A stretch of 64,000 nucleotides of DNA from Pseudomonadota bacterium (GCA_018241995.1 JAFECT010000009.1:288113-352112); one strand, 5' to 3'. Numbered from the stretch's first letter, positions 53,871 through 61,559 are shown. Made by a program: numbers and translations. Notes: generated by a model from the sequence alone, not told the origin.

Positions 53871-53940
53871 GGCGGTCAGGTAAGGGCCCCATTTCCGAGG
53901 GTCAAGGTCGGGGATTGTCGCGGCGCAGGCGTCCTGTCAG

Positions 53941-53961
53941 CGAAAGTGGTTCGCACTTTCG
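53941..53961. repeat. Short hairpin repeat, family F, copy 1
   Basis: CGAAAGT at 53941-53947 pairs with ACTTTCG at 53955-53961 over a GGTTCGC loop, followed by CGCCCGGACAGG, which partly pairs with CCTGTC upstream. A related core (GCAAAAGTGG to TTTTGCGCCCGG) occurs at 56.0 kb. It lies upstream of def between two minus-strand genes. Confidence 0.6.
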
Positions 53962-53991
53962 CGCCCGGACAGGCGCCAAAGGATTCAACCC

Positions 53992-54333
53992 TTACGCTTT
54001 CAGCTTATCCATGAAGACGAAGGCCACGGCCGCCACCAGGCACAGGAACGCCGCGCCGTGGTTCCACTTCAGCTTCTCGCCCAGCACGAACACCGCGAAC
54101 CCGGCGAAGACCAAGAGCGTGATCACCTCCTGGATCACCTTCAGCTGCCCCACGGTGAAGCCGTGCAGGAAGCCGAAGCGATTGGCCGGCACCGCGAAGC
54201 AGTACTCCACAAACGCGATGGCCCAGCTGGCCAGGATCACCTGCCACAGTGGTTTGTCGGTGAACTTCAGGTGGCCATACCAGGCCATGGTCATGAACAG
54301 GTTGGAACAGACGAGCAGGGCGATGGGCAACAC
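53992..54333 (-). CDS. DUF486 / DMT-family small membrane protein
   Basis: The 113-residue protein has four predicted helices: PIALLVCSNLFMTMAWYGHL, VILASWAIAFVEYCFAVPANR, VIQEVITLLVFAGFAVFVL and AAFLCLVAAVAFVFM. EYCFAVPANRFG is diagnostic of DUF486, a four-helix family in the drug/metabolite transporter superfamily. Transport substrate unknown. The GTG start at 54333 is used. A 428-base gap with nested repeats separates it from rmuC upstream. Confidence 0.87.
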   Translation of the reverse strand: MLPIALLVCSNLFMTMAWYGHLKFTDKPLWQVILASWAIAFVEYCFAVPANRFGFLHGFTVGQLKVIQEVITLLVFAGFAVFVLGEKLKWNHGAAFLCLVAAVAFVFMDKLKA

Positions 54334-54371
54334 GCGGGGAGTCCTCCGGTAGGGGCGTGCCCCATAAAGAC

Positions 54372-54762
54372 TCCTTCCCCTTCGAGGGGAAGGTGGGCCG
54401 GAGGCTCGGAAGGGGTGTTGCAGTGAGGTTGGCCGGATAGGCCGCGGAAGGCTTCGGCCTCAGATTTCTATTTGGAACACCAAGGACACCAAGAAACACC
54501 AAGAGCACCAAGGGGCCGCGAGAAAACGGCCGGAATGGGCAGTCCCTAAGCCTTCTCGACGCGCTTCGCGCGTCCTTGCATCAGTCCAAGCACCGGCGCC
54601 GCAGAACCAAGCTCCGCAATCTTGGTGTCCTTTGTGTCCTTGGTGCTCTTGGTGTTCCAAAATATGAAACTCGGTGCTGCGCTTGCCGGGAGAGCACGCC
54701 CAGTCGCGGCGCAGACCCCCATCCGAGCCTCCGGCCCACCTTCCCCCTACCGGGTGAAGGAT
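54372..54762. repeat. Long inverted-repeat element, family G, outer copy of a nested pair
   Basis: GGGGAAGGTGGGCCGGAGGC at 54386 onward (25 bp to 54410, ending TCGGA) is perfectly complementary to 54722-54746. Flanking CCTTCCCC/GGGGAAGG hairpins bound it. The arms enclose about 310 bases, far more than other elements here, because a different repeat (next entry) lies inside. The 428-base gap 54334-54761 between DUF486 and rmuC contains nothing else recognisable. Confidence 0.85.
54471..54660. repeat. Inverted repeat of CACCAAG units, family H, nested inside family G
   Basis: The left arm 54471-54512 (TTGGAACACCAAGGACACC then AAGAAACACCAAGAGCACC) is a short tandem run of ACACCAAG-like units. 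The right arm 54621-54660 is its near-exact inverse (CTTGGTGTCC, CTTGGTGCTC, TTGGTGTTCCAA). Between the arms, GCGCTTCGCGCG forms a small hairpin at about 54561. Confidence 0.87.
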
Positions 54763-56000
54763 CAGTCCGCGTTTTCCAGGGCGGCCAGCTTCGCCAGCGG
54801 CCGCACCGCCACGTCGACGGGCTCCAGTTCGGCGATGTCCTTGCCCTCGTGGTCCACGCTCAGCTCCTCGAAGCGGCGGGCCTGGGTCAGGACGCGGGTT
54901 TCGAGCGAGCCCACGAAGGCGTTGTACTTGCCGACGGCGGTCTCCAGCGCGCGGCCGAGCGCGGCGGCGTGGCCGCCCATGTCGGCCAGGCGCTTGTAGA
55001 GCTCCTTGCCGAGCTCGGCGACGTGGCTGGCGTTGGCCGCCTGCTCCTCCACGCGCCAGCCGTAGGCGACCGCCTTGCACAGCGCGAACAGGGTGGTGGG
55101 GGTGACGATCAGCACCCGCTTGTCCATGGCCTCGGTCAACAGGTCGGGCGACTGGTCCAGCGCCGCGGCCAGGAACCCGTCGCCGGGCACGAACATGGCC
55201 ACGAAGTCGGGCGTGCGGTCCTTCAGCTGGTCCCAATAGGCCTTGGAGGACAGCCCGGTCATGTGCGCCCTCAGGCTCTGGGCGTGGCGGATCAGGCAGG
55301 CCGCGCGCTGGGCGTCGTCGGCTGCGTCCTGGGCTTCCAGGAAGGCGTTGAGCGAGGCCTTGGCGTCGATCACGAACACCCCGCCGCCGGGCATGCGCAC
55401 GGTGACGTCAGGGCGGCGGCGGCCTTCCTCGCTGTCGAGCGAGACCTGCTCCTCGAAGTCGAAGCGATTGTTGAGGCCGGCGGCCTCCAGCACGTTCCTT
55501 AGGGTCTGCTCACCCCAGCGGCCCTGAACGCCCGCCCCACGGCGCAGCGCGGCCGAGAGCTTGCGCGCCTCGTCCTGGGTGGCGGTCGAGGCCTGCATCA
55601 GGGCCGCGATCTGGGCCTTCAACCCGCCTGAGTCCTCTGCGCGGGCCTTCTCGATGGCCTGCACCTGGGCCTCGAACTTGGTGAGCGTCTCGGCGACGGG
55701 CTTCAGCTGGGCTTCCAGCCGCTCGCGCGCGACGCGGTCCTGAGCCTGGAAGGTCTCAGTGGCGCGCTGCACCAGCTGCTCGGCCACGCTCTGGGCCGAC
55801 TGCGCCGCCTGGGCCTTCAGGGTCTCGGCCACGGCCTCCTGGTTTTCGCGCAGGGCGTTGAGCTGGGCTTCGGCCCGCACCCGCTCGTGCACCGCCTCGT
55901 CGGCGCGGGCGCGCTCGCGCTTCAGCGCCGTCAGCGCCCAGGCGAAGCCGCCGCCCAACGCCAGGGCGAGCACCAGGAAAACTACGGCCAGCATGTTCAT
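54762..56000 (-). CDS. rmuC: DNA recombination protein RmuC
   Basis: The 412-residue protein has an N-terminal membrane helix (LAVVFLVLALALGGGFAWAL), a long alanine- and glutamine-rich coiled coil (about 25-165), and the RmuC endonuclease-like core with RRGAGVQGRWGEQTLRNVLEAAGL, RRRPDVTVRMPGGGVFVIDAKASLNAFLEA and FVAMFVPGDGFLAAAL. RmuC restrains inversions at short inverted repeats in E. coli. ATG 56000 is one of two closely spaced starts (the other at 56012). It lies next to one of the largest nested inverted repeats in this window. Confidence 0.94.
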   Translation of the reverse strand: MNMLAVVFLVLALALGGGFAWALTALKRERARADEAVHERVRAEAQLNALRENQEAVAETLKAQAAQSAQSVAEQLVQRATETFQAQDRVARERLEAQLKPVAETLTKFEAQVQAIEKARAEDSGGLKAQIAALMQASTATQDEARKLSAALRRGAGVQGRWGEQTLRNVLEAAGLNNRFDFEEQVSLDSEEGRRRPDVTVRMPGGGVFVIDAKASLNAFLEAQDAADDAQRAACLIRHAQSLRAHMTGLSSKAYWDQLKDRTPDFVAMFVPGDGFLAAALDQSPDLLTEAMDKRVLIVTPTTLFALCKAVAYGWRVEEQAANASHVAELGKELYKRLADMGGHAAALGRALETAVGKYNAFVGSLETRVLTQARRFEELSVDHEGKDIAELEPVDVAVRPLAKLAALENAD

Positions 56001-56013
56001 GCTCCGTTCCATA

Positions 56014-56062
56014 CGGCGAGTTCAGCAAAAGTGGAAGCCGGTTTTGCGCCCGGAACTCGCCG
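56014..56062. repeat. Short hairpin repeat, family F, copy 2
   Basis: CGGCGAGTTC at 56014-56023 pairs with GAACTCGCCG at 56053-56062, and GCAAAA pairs with TTTTGC within, around AGTGGAAGCCGG. It overlaps the rmuC 5' untranslated region and resembles copy 1 at 53.94 kb in its AAAGTGG and GCGCCCGG cores. Confidence 0.65.
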
Positions 56063-56174
56063 CAGACAAATGGCCGCGCGCCCGCCAACGGACGGAATTC
56101 TGCAGCAAACGGCTCGTGCGCGCGGTGGATTCCGCGTGCTAGCGAGGGCGCCTGCGCATGCACAGGAGGGCGGC

Positions 56175-56789
56175 GTGACGTCGCGAGTGCTCTACGGCCA
56201 CTATGAGTCCGGCCATTCCTACAAGGTGGCCCTGGCGCTGAACCTCCTGGGCCTGCCCTACGAATACCGCGAGGTGGCGGTGTTCAGCCCGCGCGAGGAG
56301 CGGCGCGAGGACTGGCAGGCGGTCACCCGCTACGGCGAGATCCCGGTGCTGGTCACCGACGGCAAGCCCCTGTCGCAGTCCGACGCCATCCTGCTGAGCC
56401 TGGCGCGCACGACCGGCAGGCTCGACGGCGGCGACATCGACCAGGCGGCGCAGTGGCTGTTCTGGGAGGCGAACCGCATCGGCATCTCCCTGCCCAACTA
56501 CCGGCTCTATCGCCGCTGGGAGGCGGGCGATCCGGGGCTGCTGGCGTGGCTGCGCGCGCGGCTGGAGGCCGACATGGGCCGGCTGGAGCAGGAGCTGCAC
56601 GAACGCCCGTTCCTGATGGGCGAAGAGGTCTCGATCGCCGACTGCGCCTGCGCGGGCTACGCCTGGTTCTTCGACCAGACAGGCTTGGACATCGGCGCCT
56701 GGCCGCATGTGAAGGCGTGGCTGGGGCGCCTCGCCGCCCTGCCGGGCTGGAAGCACCCCTATGAACTTCTGCGCGAAGAGGCCGTGTGA
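56175..56789 (+). CDS. Glutathione S-transferase family protein
   Basis: The 204-residue protein has a thioredoxin-like N-terminal domain (RVLYGHYESGHSYKVALALNLLGLPYEYREV, then GEIPVLVTDGKPLSQSDAILLSLA, whose cis-Pro and Gln-Ser-Asp bind glutathione) and a helical C-terminal domain (HERPFLMGEEVSIADCACAGY). AGGAGG lies five bases before GTG 56175; the long upstream frame is a shadow. Its stop shares one base with the next ATG. It probably conjugates or isomerises electrophiles. Confidence 0.9.
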   Translation: MTSRVLYGHYESGHSYKVALALNLLGLPYEYREVAVFSPREERREDWQAVTRYGEIPVLVTDGKPLSQSDAILLSLARTTGRLDGGDIDQAAQWLFWEANRIGISLPNYRLYRRWEAGDPGLLAWLRARLEADMGRLEQELHERPFLMGEEVSIADCACAGYAWFFDQTGLDIGAWPHVKAWLGRLAALPGWKHPYELLREEAV

Positions 56790-57229
56790 TGGGACAGCGC
56801 CAAATGGAGCAAAGACTTTCCTGCCTGACCCTTGGCGTCGCCGACCTGGTCCGGTCCCGCCGTTTCTATGTCGAGGGCCTGGGCTGGACCCCGGCCTTCG
56901 AGATGGACGACATCGCCTTCTTCCAGATCCCCGGCCTGGTATTCGGCCTCTACACGGGCCTGGCCGAGGACGCCGGGATCGACGGCCGCCCAACGCCTTC
57001 GCCCGGCACGATCTCGCTCTCCCACAACGTCCACGCGGCGGGGGATGTGGATGCGACCATCGATGCGGCGGTGAAGGCCGGCGCCAAACTGGTCCGCGCC
57101 GCACGCGACACCGAATGGGGCGGCCGCTCCGGCTACTTCGCCGATCCGGACGGCCACCTGTGGGAAGTGGCCTGGAACCCGTTCTGGCCGATCCAGGCGG
57201 ACGGAAGCACGCGGTTCGCGATGCCGTGA
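56789..57229 (+). CDS. VOC-superfamily protein coupled to a GST gene
   Basis: The 146-residue VOC protein has LGVADLVRSRRFYVEGLGW, HNVHAAGDVDATIDAAVKAGA and GYFADPDGHLWEVAWNPFW, the latter with a Glu metal ligand. The ATG at 56789 overlaps the GST stop (TGATG). Pairing of a GST with a VOC/glyoxalase-type enzyme suggests detoxification of electrophilic carbonyls, but this is inference. It converges with recR over a family D repeat. Confidence 0.87.
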   Translation: MGQRQMEQRLSCLTLGVADLVRSRRFYVEGLGWTPAFEMDDIAFFQIPGLVFGLYTGLAEDAGIDGRPTPSPGTISLSHNVHAAGDVDATIDAAVKAGAKLVRAARDTEWGGRSGYFADPDGHLWEVAWNPFWPIQADGSTRFAMP

Positions 57230-57239
57230 GCCAAAATCC

Positions 57240-57366
57240 CCGCTCATCCCGGCGAATGCTGGGACCAAGATCGTAAGGCTCAGCGATCTGGATTGCGGGC
57301 GCTGAGATTGCTCGGCGGGCGCCCGCGATATGTCATCTGGGTCCCGGCATTCGCCGGGATGAGCGG
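57240..57366. repeat. Inverted-repeat intergenic element, family D, copy 2
   Basis: CCGCTCATCCCGGCGAATG beginning at 57240 is answered by the inverse ending at 57366 (ATCTGGGTCCCGGCATTCG then CCGGGATGAGCGG, 57335-57366). The right arm is the exact inverse of the left arm of copy 1 at 31.39 kb. It also lies between convergent genes. Confidence 0.9.
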
Positions 57367-57381
57367 ACCAGAGAGTAATCC

Positions 57382-57984
57382 CTAAGCCGGCCGTCTCGCC
57401 CGCAGGGCCTGCGCGATCGTCCCGTCGTCCAGCCAGTCAAGCTCGCCGCCGACCGGGACGCCGCGCGCCAGGCTGGTGACCGCCACGCCCGAGGCCGCCA
57501 GTCGGTCGGTCAGGTAGTGGGCGGTGGTCTGGCCGTCCACGGTGGCGGGCAGGGCCAGGATCACCTCGGCCACCTCGCCCTGGCCCACGCGGCCGACCAG
57601 TTCCGACACTTTCAAGGCGTCCGGCCCGATGCCGTCCAGCGCCGAAAGCAGGCCGCCCAGCACGTGATAGCGCCCGCGGAAGGCGCCCACCCGCTCCATG
57701 GCCCAAAGCGCGCCGGCCTCCTCGACCACGCAGATCAGCGTGCGGTCGCGCTCGGGGTCGGAGCAGATGGCGCAGGGGTCGCGCGTGTCCAGCGCCCCGC
57801 AGTTGGAGCAGGGGCGCACCCGCTCCGCCGCCTCGGCCATGGCCTGGGCCAGGGGGTTCATCAGCTGGTCGCGCTTCTTCAGCAGCGCCAGCGTCGCGCG
57901 CCGCGCCGAACGCGGGCCCATGCCCGGCAGCTTGGACAGGAGCGATATCAGCCGCTCGATCTCGGGTCCGGCGGAGGACGCCAC
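57382..57984 (-). CDS. recR: Recombination protein RecR
   Basis: The 200-residue protein acts with RecFO in loading RecA at gaps. It has the HhH-like [20 protein letters not shown], the four-cysteine zinc finger C59, C62, C71, C74, then the Toprim domain ([32 protein letters not shown]) and [15 protein letters not shown]. It uses a GTG start at 57984. dnaX and ybaB, the usual neighbours, are not present; instead long repeats flank it on both sides. Confidence 0.96.
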   Translation of the reverse strand: MASSAGPEIERLISLLSKLPGMGPRSARRATLALLKKRDQLMNPLAQAMAEAAERVRPCSNCGALDTRDPCAICSDPERDRTLICVVEEAGALWAMERVGAFRGRYHVLGGLLSALDGIGPDALKVSELVGRVGQGEVAEVILALPATVDGQTTAHYLTDRLAASGVAVTSLARGVPVGGELDWLDDGTIAQALRARRPA

Positions 57985-58060
57985 GTGATTCTCCCAACTC
58001 GGCCCCTAAGGTGCGGTCCCAGGCCAGGACCGCAAGGGGGCTGCGGCGGCAGGGCAGCTG

Positions 58061-58208
58061 GAAGAGAAGAACCACGAACCTCACGAACGACACGAACGGC
58101 TGCGGTGTAGGCGCTCTCCACTCCGCCTTTCCACCCGCAAGCGGCGACCCAAGCCTTTGTTGAGGCCGAAGGCCTCGTTCGTGGGTTCGTGAGGTTCGTG
58201 GTTCCAAT
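58061..58208. repeat. Long inverted-repeat element, family I
   Basis: AACCACGAACCTCACGAAC at 58070-58088 is exactly complementary to 58185-58203. Flanking GAAGAGAA on the left answers TTCTTTC on the right approximately, and the CACGAACG units repeat within each arm. It lies in the 276-base gap between the divergent recR and S58 peptidase genes. Confidence 0.87.
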
Positions 58209-58260
58209 CTTTCTTCGCGGCGCGATAGACGCGGCCCGCGCCATCGCCCACATCCGCGCC

Positions 58261-59313
58261 ATGACCGCCGAATCTCACGCCCGCCCTGGCCCCCGCAACC
58301 TGATCACCGATGTCGCCGGCCTCGCCGTCGGCTCCGCGCAGGACGAGCGCGTGCGCACGGGCGTGACCGTGGTCGTGGCCGACGGGCTGGTCGCAGCCGG
58401 CTGCGACGTCTCGGGCGGCGGGCCGGGCACGCGCGAGACCGATGCGCTCAGGCCTGAGAACCTGGTCGGGCGGCTGGACGCGGTGACCCTGTCCGGCGGC
58501 TCGGTCTATGGCCTGGGCGCCGCCGACGCGGTGGCGGCGGCGCTCGGCGCCCAGGGGCGCGGCTATCGCCTCCGGCCCGTCGAGGGCATTCCGCTGTCGC
58601 CCCTGGTCGGGGGCGCGATCCTCTATGACCTGGCCAACGGCGGCGACAAGGCCTGGGGCGAGGCCCCGCCCTACGCCGCGCTCGGCCGGTCGGCCTTCGC
58701 CGCGGCCGGGCCTGACTTCGCGCTCGGCACGGCGGGCGCGGGCTACGGCGCCGTCGCGGGCGCGCTGAAGGGCGGGCTGGGCTCGGCCTCGGTCGTGACC
58801 CACGACGGGATCACCGTGGGCGCCCTGGTCGCGGTCAACAGCTTCGGCTCGGTCGTCGGGCCGGACGGCTGCTCCTTCTGGGCCGCGCCGTTCGAGATCG
58901 GCCAGGAGTTCGGCGGGACCGACCCCGGCGAGCTCTACGCCCGGCCCGACGCCTGGCCCCACTCCAAGCGCGACCCGCAGGGGCTGGCCAACACCACCAT
59001 CGCCGTGGTCGCCACCGACGCGGACCTGACCACGGCGGAGGCCACGCGCGTGGCCCGCATGGCCAAGGCCGGCATGGCGCGGGCGATCCGCCCGGTGTTC
59101 TCGCCCTTCGACGGCGACGTGGTCTTCGCCCTGGCCACCGGCCGCGTGGCCTCGCCGGAGCCGCGCGTCTACACCCTGGCCCGTATCGGGGCCCTGGCCG
59201 CCGATTGCCTCAGCCGCGCCATCGCCCGCGGCGTCCATGCGGCCCGCGCCTGGCAGGGCTCCGACCTTCCGGACTGGGCCGCCGCGAACGGCGCGGGCCG
59301 CCGCGACGATTGA
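58261..59313 (+). CDS. P1/S58-family peptidase (DmpA-like)
   Basis: The 350-residue protein starts MTAESHARPGPRNLITDVAGLAVGSAQDER. GVTVVVADGLVAAGCDVSGGGPGTRETDALRPE and VTLSGGSVYGLGAADAV precede LKGGLGSASVV, where Gly-Ser or Ser-Ala marks the self-cleavage site before the nucleophile of DmpA-type N-terminal nucleophile hydrolases. GALVAVNSFGSVVG follows. Such enzymes act as D- or L-aminopeptidases or beta-peptidyl hydrolases. The ATG at 58261 begins just after a family I repeat. Confidence 0.88.
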   Translation: MTAESHARPGPRNLITDVAGLAVGSAQDERVRTGVTVVVADGLVAAGCDVSGGGPGTRETDALRPENLVGRLDAVTLSGGSVYGLGAADAVAAALGAQGRGYRLRPVEGIPLSPLVGGAILYDLANGGDKAWGEAPPYAALGRSAFAAAGPDFALGTAGAGYGAVAGALKGGLGSASVVTHDGITVGALVAVNSFGSVVGPDGCSFWAAPFEIGQEFGGTDPGELYARPDAWPHSKRDPQGLANTTIAVVATDADLTTAEATRVARMAKAGMARAIRPVFSPFDGDVVFALATGRVASPEPRVYTLARIGALAADCLSRAIARGVHAARAWQGSDLPDWAAANGAGRRDD

Positions 59314-59392
59314 TTGCGAACGGGGCCTTGCATCCGAGCCAAGCCGACGCTAGGTATCGCGCCCTCGCCGCGGGGCCTCCCCGCAGCCGGAT

Positions 59393-59469
59393 GCGCCCGT
59401 AGCTCAGCTGGATAGAGCATCAGACTACGAATCTGAGGGTCGGACGTTCGAATCGTTCCGGGCGCGCCA
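59393..59469 (+). tRNA. tRNA-Arg (anticodon ACG)
   Basis: All arms are visible: acceptor GCGCCCG with CGGGCGC, D-arm GCTCAGCTGGATAGAGC, anticodon stem TCAGA/TCTGA around loop CTACGAA (anticodon ACG), variable GGGTC, and T-arm around TTCGAAT. CCA is encoded at 59467-59469. A T-rich stretch follows. It reads CGN arginine codons through inosine. Confidence 0.96.
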
Positions 59470-59571
59470 TTTTCTTCTGATCATTCGGATAGTTCGCGCG
59501 CGCTCCGTTGGCGCGGTCGCTTCATTGGCGGCTGTAACAACTGTAGGCTGCTGTCTGGCGGCGCATTGTCC

Positions 59572-59580
59572 GGGGGGGGG
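59572..59580. repeat. Nine-G homopolymer upstream of an orphan gene
   Basis: A run of nine G lies between tRNA-Arg and the next plus-strand gene. Such tracts can slip during replication. A TTG at 59566 would be in frame with the gene only if the run were one base longer. Whether it varies is unknown. Confidence 0.6.
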
Positions 59581-59630
59581 ATCGTTTGCGAGGGTTTGAT
59601 CTAGACTTCGGGTCCGGCTCCCGCGGCGGC

Positions 59631-60050
59631 ATGACCATCCAGATCGGGGCTGGTCCCGCTTCAAGGGGAGCAATGGTCTCGAGCGTCTATCTCAGCGATG
59701 ACGCCTATTCGCTAGTCGAGCCGATCCTGGTGCGCGTTGCGCCCCGCTATCACCCCGATACGCGTTGGGGCATAGGCGAATTCAGCGCTGACGTTTGGCG
59801 TGAGGTGGTCGAAAAGCTCAAGCTTATGGCGCAGAGACTCGAGGCCGGCGGCGAATTGACCGCTTCAGATATCGCATGGGTCCATACCGTAGATTTGGAT
59901 ACTGGCGTCGAAACAGACGCCGGCATGTTTCTCGATCAGTTGAACGCATCTGAAGCCAGGAAAGCTGTCGCGCCGTTTTTGCTGCGGTTGGCTGAATGGA
60001 TCCATGATCAGGTTCGGCGAGAAGGAGCCCTCACAATATACGGCTACTGA
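59631..60050 (+). CDS. Orphan hypothetical protein of atypical base composition
   Basis: The product is about 139 residues from ATG 59631 (a TTG at 59586 and an ATG at 59673 are alternatives). It shows VSSVYLSDDAYSLVEPILVRVAP, WRGIGEFSADVW-like WGIGEFSADVWREVVEKLKLM and a helical C-terminus (AVAPFLLRLAEWIHDQVRR). Codon third positions are less GC-rich than in neighbours, and it lies straight after a tRNA, both signs of possible transfer. Its size and helical character resemble small immunity-type proteins, but I recognise no family. Confidence 0.5.
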   Translation: MTIQIGAGPASRGAMVSSVYLSDDAYSLVEPILVRVAPRYHPDTRWGIGEFSADVWREVVEKLKLMAQRLEAGGELTASDIAWVHTVDLDTGVETDAGMFLDQLNASEARKAVAPFLLRLAEWIHDQVRREGALTIYGY

Positions 60051-60091
60051 GTCCGACGCAGGATCGCCGCGGCTGCGCGCCGCGATAAATG

Positions 60092-60111
60092 ATATTAGTA
60101 TTGACTAATAT
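60092..60111 (+). promoter_or_regulatory. Perfect palindromic operator upstream of the SRPBCC-ArsR pair
   Basis: ATATTAGT at 60092-60099 and ACTAATAT at 60104-60111 are exact inverse repeats with a four-base spacer, in an AT-rich island within GC-rich DNA. TATAAG at 60109-60114 could be the -10 box, and TTGACT at 60101-60106 a -35 for another start. The location 45 bases before the SRPBCC gene and the presence of an ArsR-type regulator two genes down point to autoregulation. Confidence 0.75.
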
Positions 60112-60155
60112 AAGCACGAACTGCCATCTTTGGTCCCACGTAGAGAGGAGGCGTC

Positions 60156-60794
60156 ATGTTCGCTGAGTTTATGGGCGCGGAGTTCCGCCGCTATGAGGAC
60201 CGGGAGTTCCAGGGCAAGCCGTCGCGGGTGGTGGTGGCCGAGCGGGTCTATCGCACCAACCCTGCCGACCTGTGGAACGCCCTGACCGATAGGGAGCGCA
60301 TCCCGCGCTGGTTCCTGCCGATCGAGGGCGAGCTGAAACTCGGCGCGCGCTACCAGCTGCAGGGCAACGCCGGCGGGACCATCACCCGCTGTGATCCGCC
60401 CGAAGCGCTGGACCTGACCTGGGAATTCGGCGGCGGCATGAGCTGGGTGAACCTGCGCCTGACGCCCGAGGGCGACGCCACGCGCCTGACCCTGGAGCAT
60501 ATCGTCCACGCGTCGGACGTCGACGAGCACTGGGCCAAGTTCGGCCCGGCGGCGGTGGGCGTGGGCTGGGACCTGGCGTTCCTGGGCCTGGGCAAGCACA
60601 TCGCCGAGGGCGCCACGGTGGATCGCGAGACCGGCTTCGCCTGGACCATGTCCGACGAGGGCAAGGCCTATATGCGCGAAAGCGCCGCCGCCTGGGCCGA
60701 GGCCCACATCGCCGGCGGCGCCGACCCCGAAGAGGCGCGCGGGATGGCTGCGCGCACCGTCCAGGCCTATACCGGCGGCGATGCACGCCTTTGA
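60156..60794 (+). CDS. SRPBCC-family (AHSA1-like) protein
   Basis: The 212-residue protein has VVVAERVYRTNPADLWNALTDRERIPRWFLPIEGEL, GNAGGTITRCDPPEALDLTWEFGG and RLTLEHIVHASDVDEHW, the hydrophobic-pocket fold of AHSA1-like START/SRPBCC proteins. A GAGAGGAGG Shine-Dalgarno precedes ATG 60156. It overlaps the ArsR-type gene by 14 bases. This pairing is widespread; the ligand and regulatory signal are not known. Confidence 0.9.
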   Translation: MFAEFMGAEFRRYEDREFQGKPSRVVVAERVYRTNPADLWNALTDRERIPRWFLPIEGELKLGARYQLQGNAGGTITRCDPPEALDLTWEFGGGMSWVNLRLTPEGDATRLTLEHIVHASDVDEHWAKFGPAAVGVGWDLAFLGLGKHIAEGATVDRETGFAWTMSDEGKAYMRESAAAWAEAHIAGGADPEEARGMAARTVQAYTGGDARL

Positions 60795-61113
60795 CGTCCT
60801 CGGCGATCCGGTGCGCCGGCGCCTCCTGGAGCTGATGGCCGAGGGCGAGCGCGCCTCGGGCGACATGACCGCCGTGATCCAGGCCGAGTTCGGCATCACC
60901 CAGTCCGCTGTCTCCCAGCATCTGAAGGTGCTGCGTGACTCCGGCTTCGCCACGGTGCGGATCGACGGCGCTCGGCGGCTCTATGCGGTGGATGCGGAGC
61001 CCATGCGCCAGGTCGACGCCTGGCTGGACCGGTTCAGGAACTTCTGGGGGCCGAGGCTGGAGGCCCTGGCGACGGAGGTCGCGCGCGGCAAGCGGGGACG
61101 CTCAGGCGAGTAG
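60781..61113 (+). CDS. ArsR-family winged-helix transcriptional regulator
   Basis: The 110-residue repressor has DVLGDPVRRRLLELMAEGERASGDMTAVI, then EFGITQSAVSQHLKVLRDSGFATVRIDGARRLYAV, with the recognition helix SAVSQHLKVL. The cysteine metal box of ArsR/SmtB (ELCVCDL) is absent, so it does not sense metal by that site. Translation overlaps the SRPBCC gene. The likely operator is the palindrome at 60.09 kb. Confidence 0.92.
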   Translation: MHAFDVLGDPVRRRLLELMAEGERASGDMTAVIQAEFGITQSAVSQHLKVLRDSGFATVRIDGARRLYAVDAEPMRQVDAWLDRFRNFWGPRLEALATEVARGKRGRSGE

Positions 61114-61164
61114 CCTGGCAAGCGCGGCGCCGGACCCACCGACGCCGCGCCTTGAGCACACGCG

Positions 61165-61542
61165 CTACTTCACCACGATCTCGGCGCGCATCTTCGGGTG
61201 GATGGAGCAGATGTATTTGTAGACGCCGGGCTTGGTGAACTTGAACGAGAAGCTCTCGTCCTGGTCCAGGGCGCCGGAGCGGAACAGGCCGTCGGTGCTG
61301 GTGACCGTGTGCGGCTCGCCGTCCAGGTTCTTCCAGGTCACGGTCGAGCCCGCGGCGACCGTGACGGTCATCGGCATGTAGGCGAAGTTCTTGATCGGGA
61401 TGGTGACCGATCCGGCCTGGGCCTGGGCCGTGTTGGGCGAGCAGGCGGCGATGGTCAGGGCCGCGCCGCCGCAGAGCAGGGCGAGGGCGGCGGCCAGCGA
61501 GGCCTGCAGCGGGGCGCTGCGGCGAGGGGTGTCGGCGATCAT
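61165..61542 (-). CDS. Cupredoxin-type blue copper lipoprotein (amicyanin-like)
   Basis: The 125-residue protein has a signal with lipobox-like IAAC ending at Cys34, so it may be a lipoprotein. The mature domain carries the type 1 copper ligands H78 (GEPHTV), then C112, H115 and M118 in YICSIHPKM, the spacing of amicyanin/plastocyanin. It moves electrons in the periplasm or protects against copper. It follows the metallophosphoesterase gene by 17 bases. Confidence 0.9.
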   Translation of the reverse strand: MIADTPRRSAPLQASLAAALALLCGGAALTIAACSPNTAQAQAGSVTIPIKNFAYMPMTVTVAAGSTVTWKNLDGEPHTVTSTDGLFRSGALDQDESFSFKFTKPGVYKYICSIHPKMRAEIVVK

Positions 61543-61559
61543 GACGGCAGTCCTTTTAC

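Noticed and set aside
54471..54660. Possible CRISPR-like array of CACCAAG repeats
   Set aside because: Units are 8-10 bases without spacers and are inverted between arms; this is a simple inverted repeat.
60781..61113. Assignment of the ArsR-type regulator as an arsenic or metal sensor
   Set aside because: The ELCVCDL metal-binding cysteines are not present and no metal-resistance gene is adjacent.
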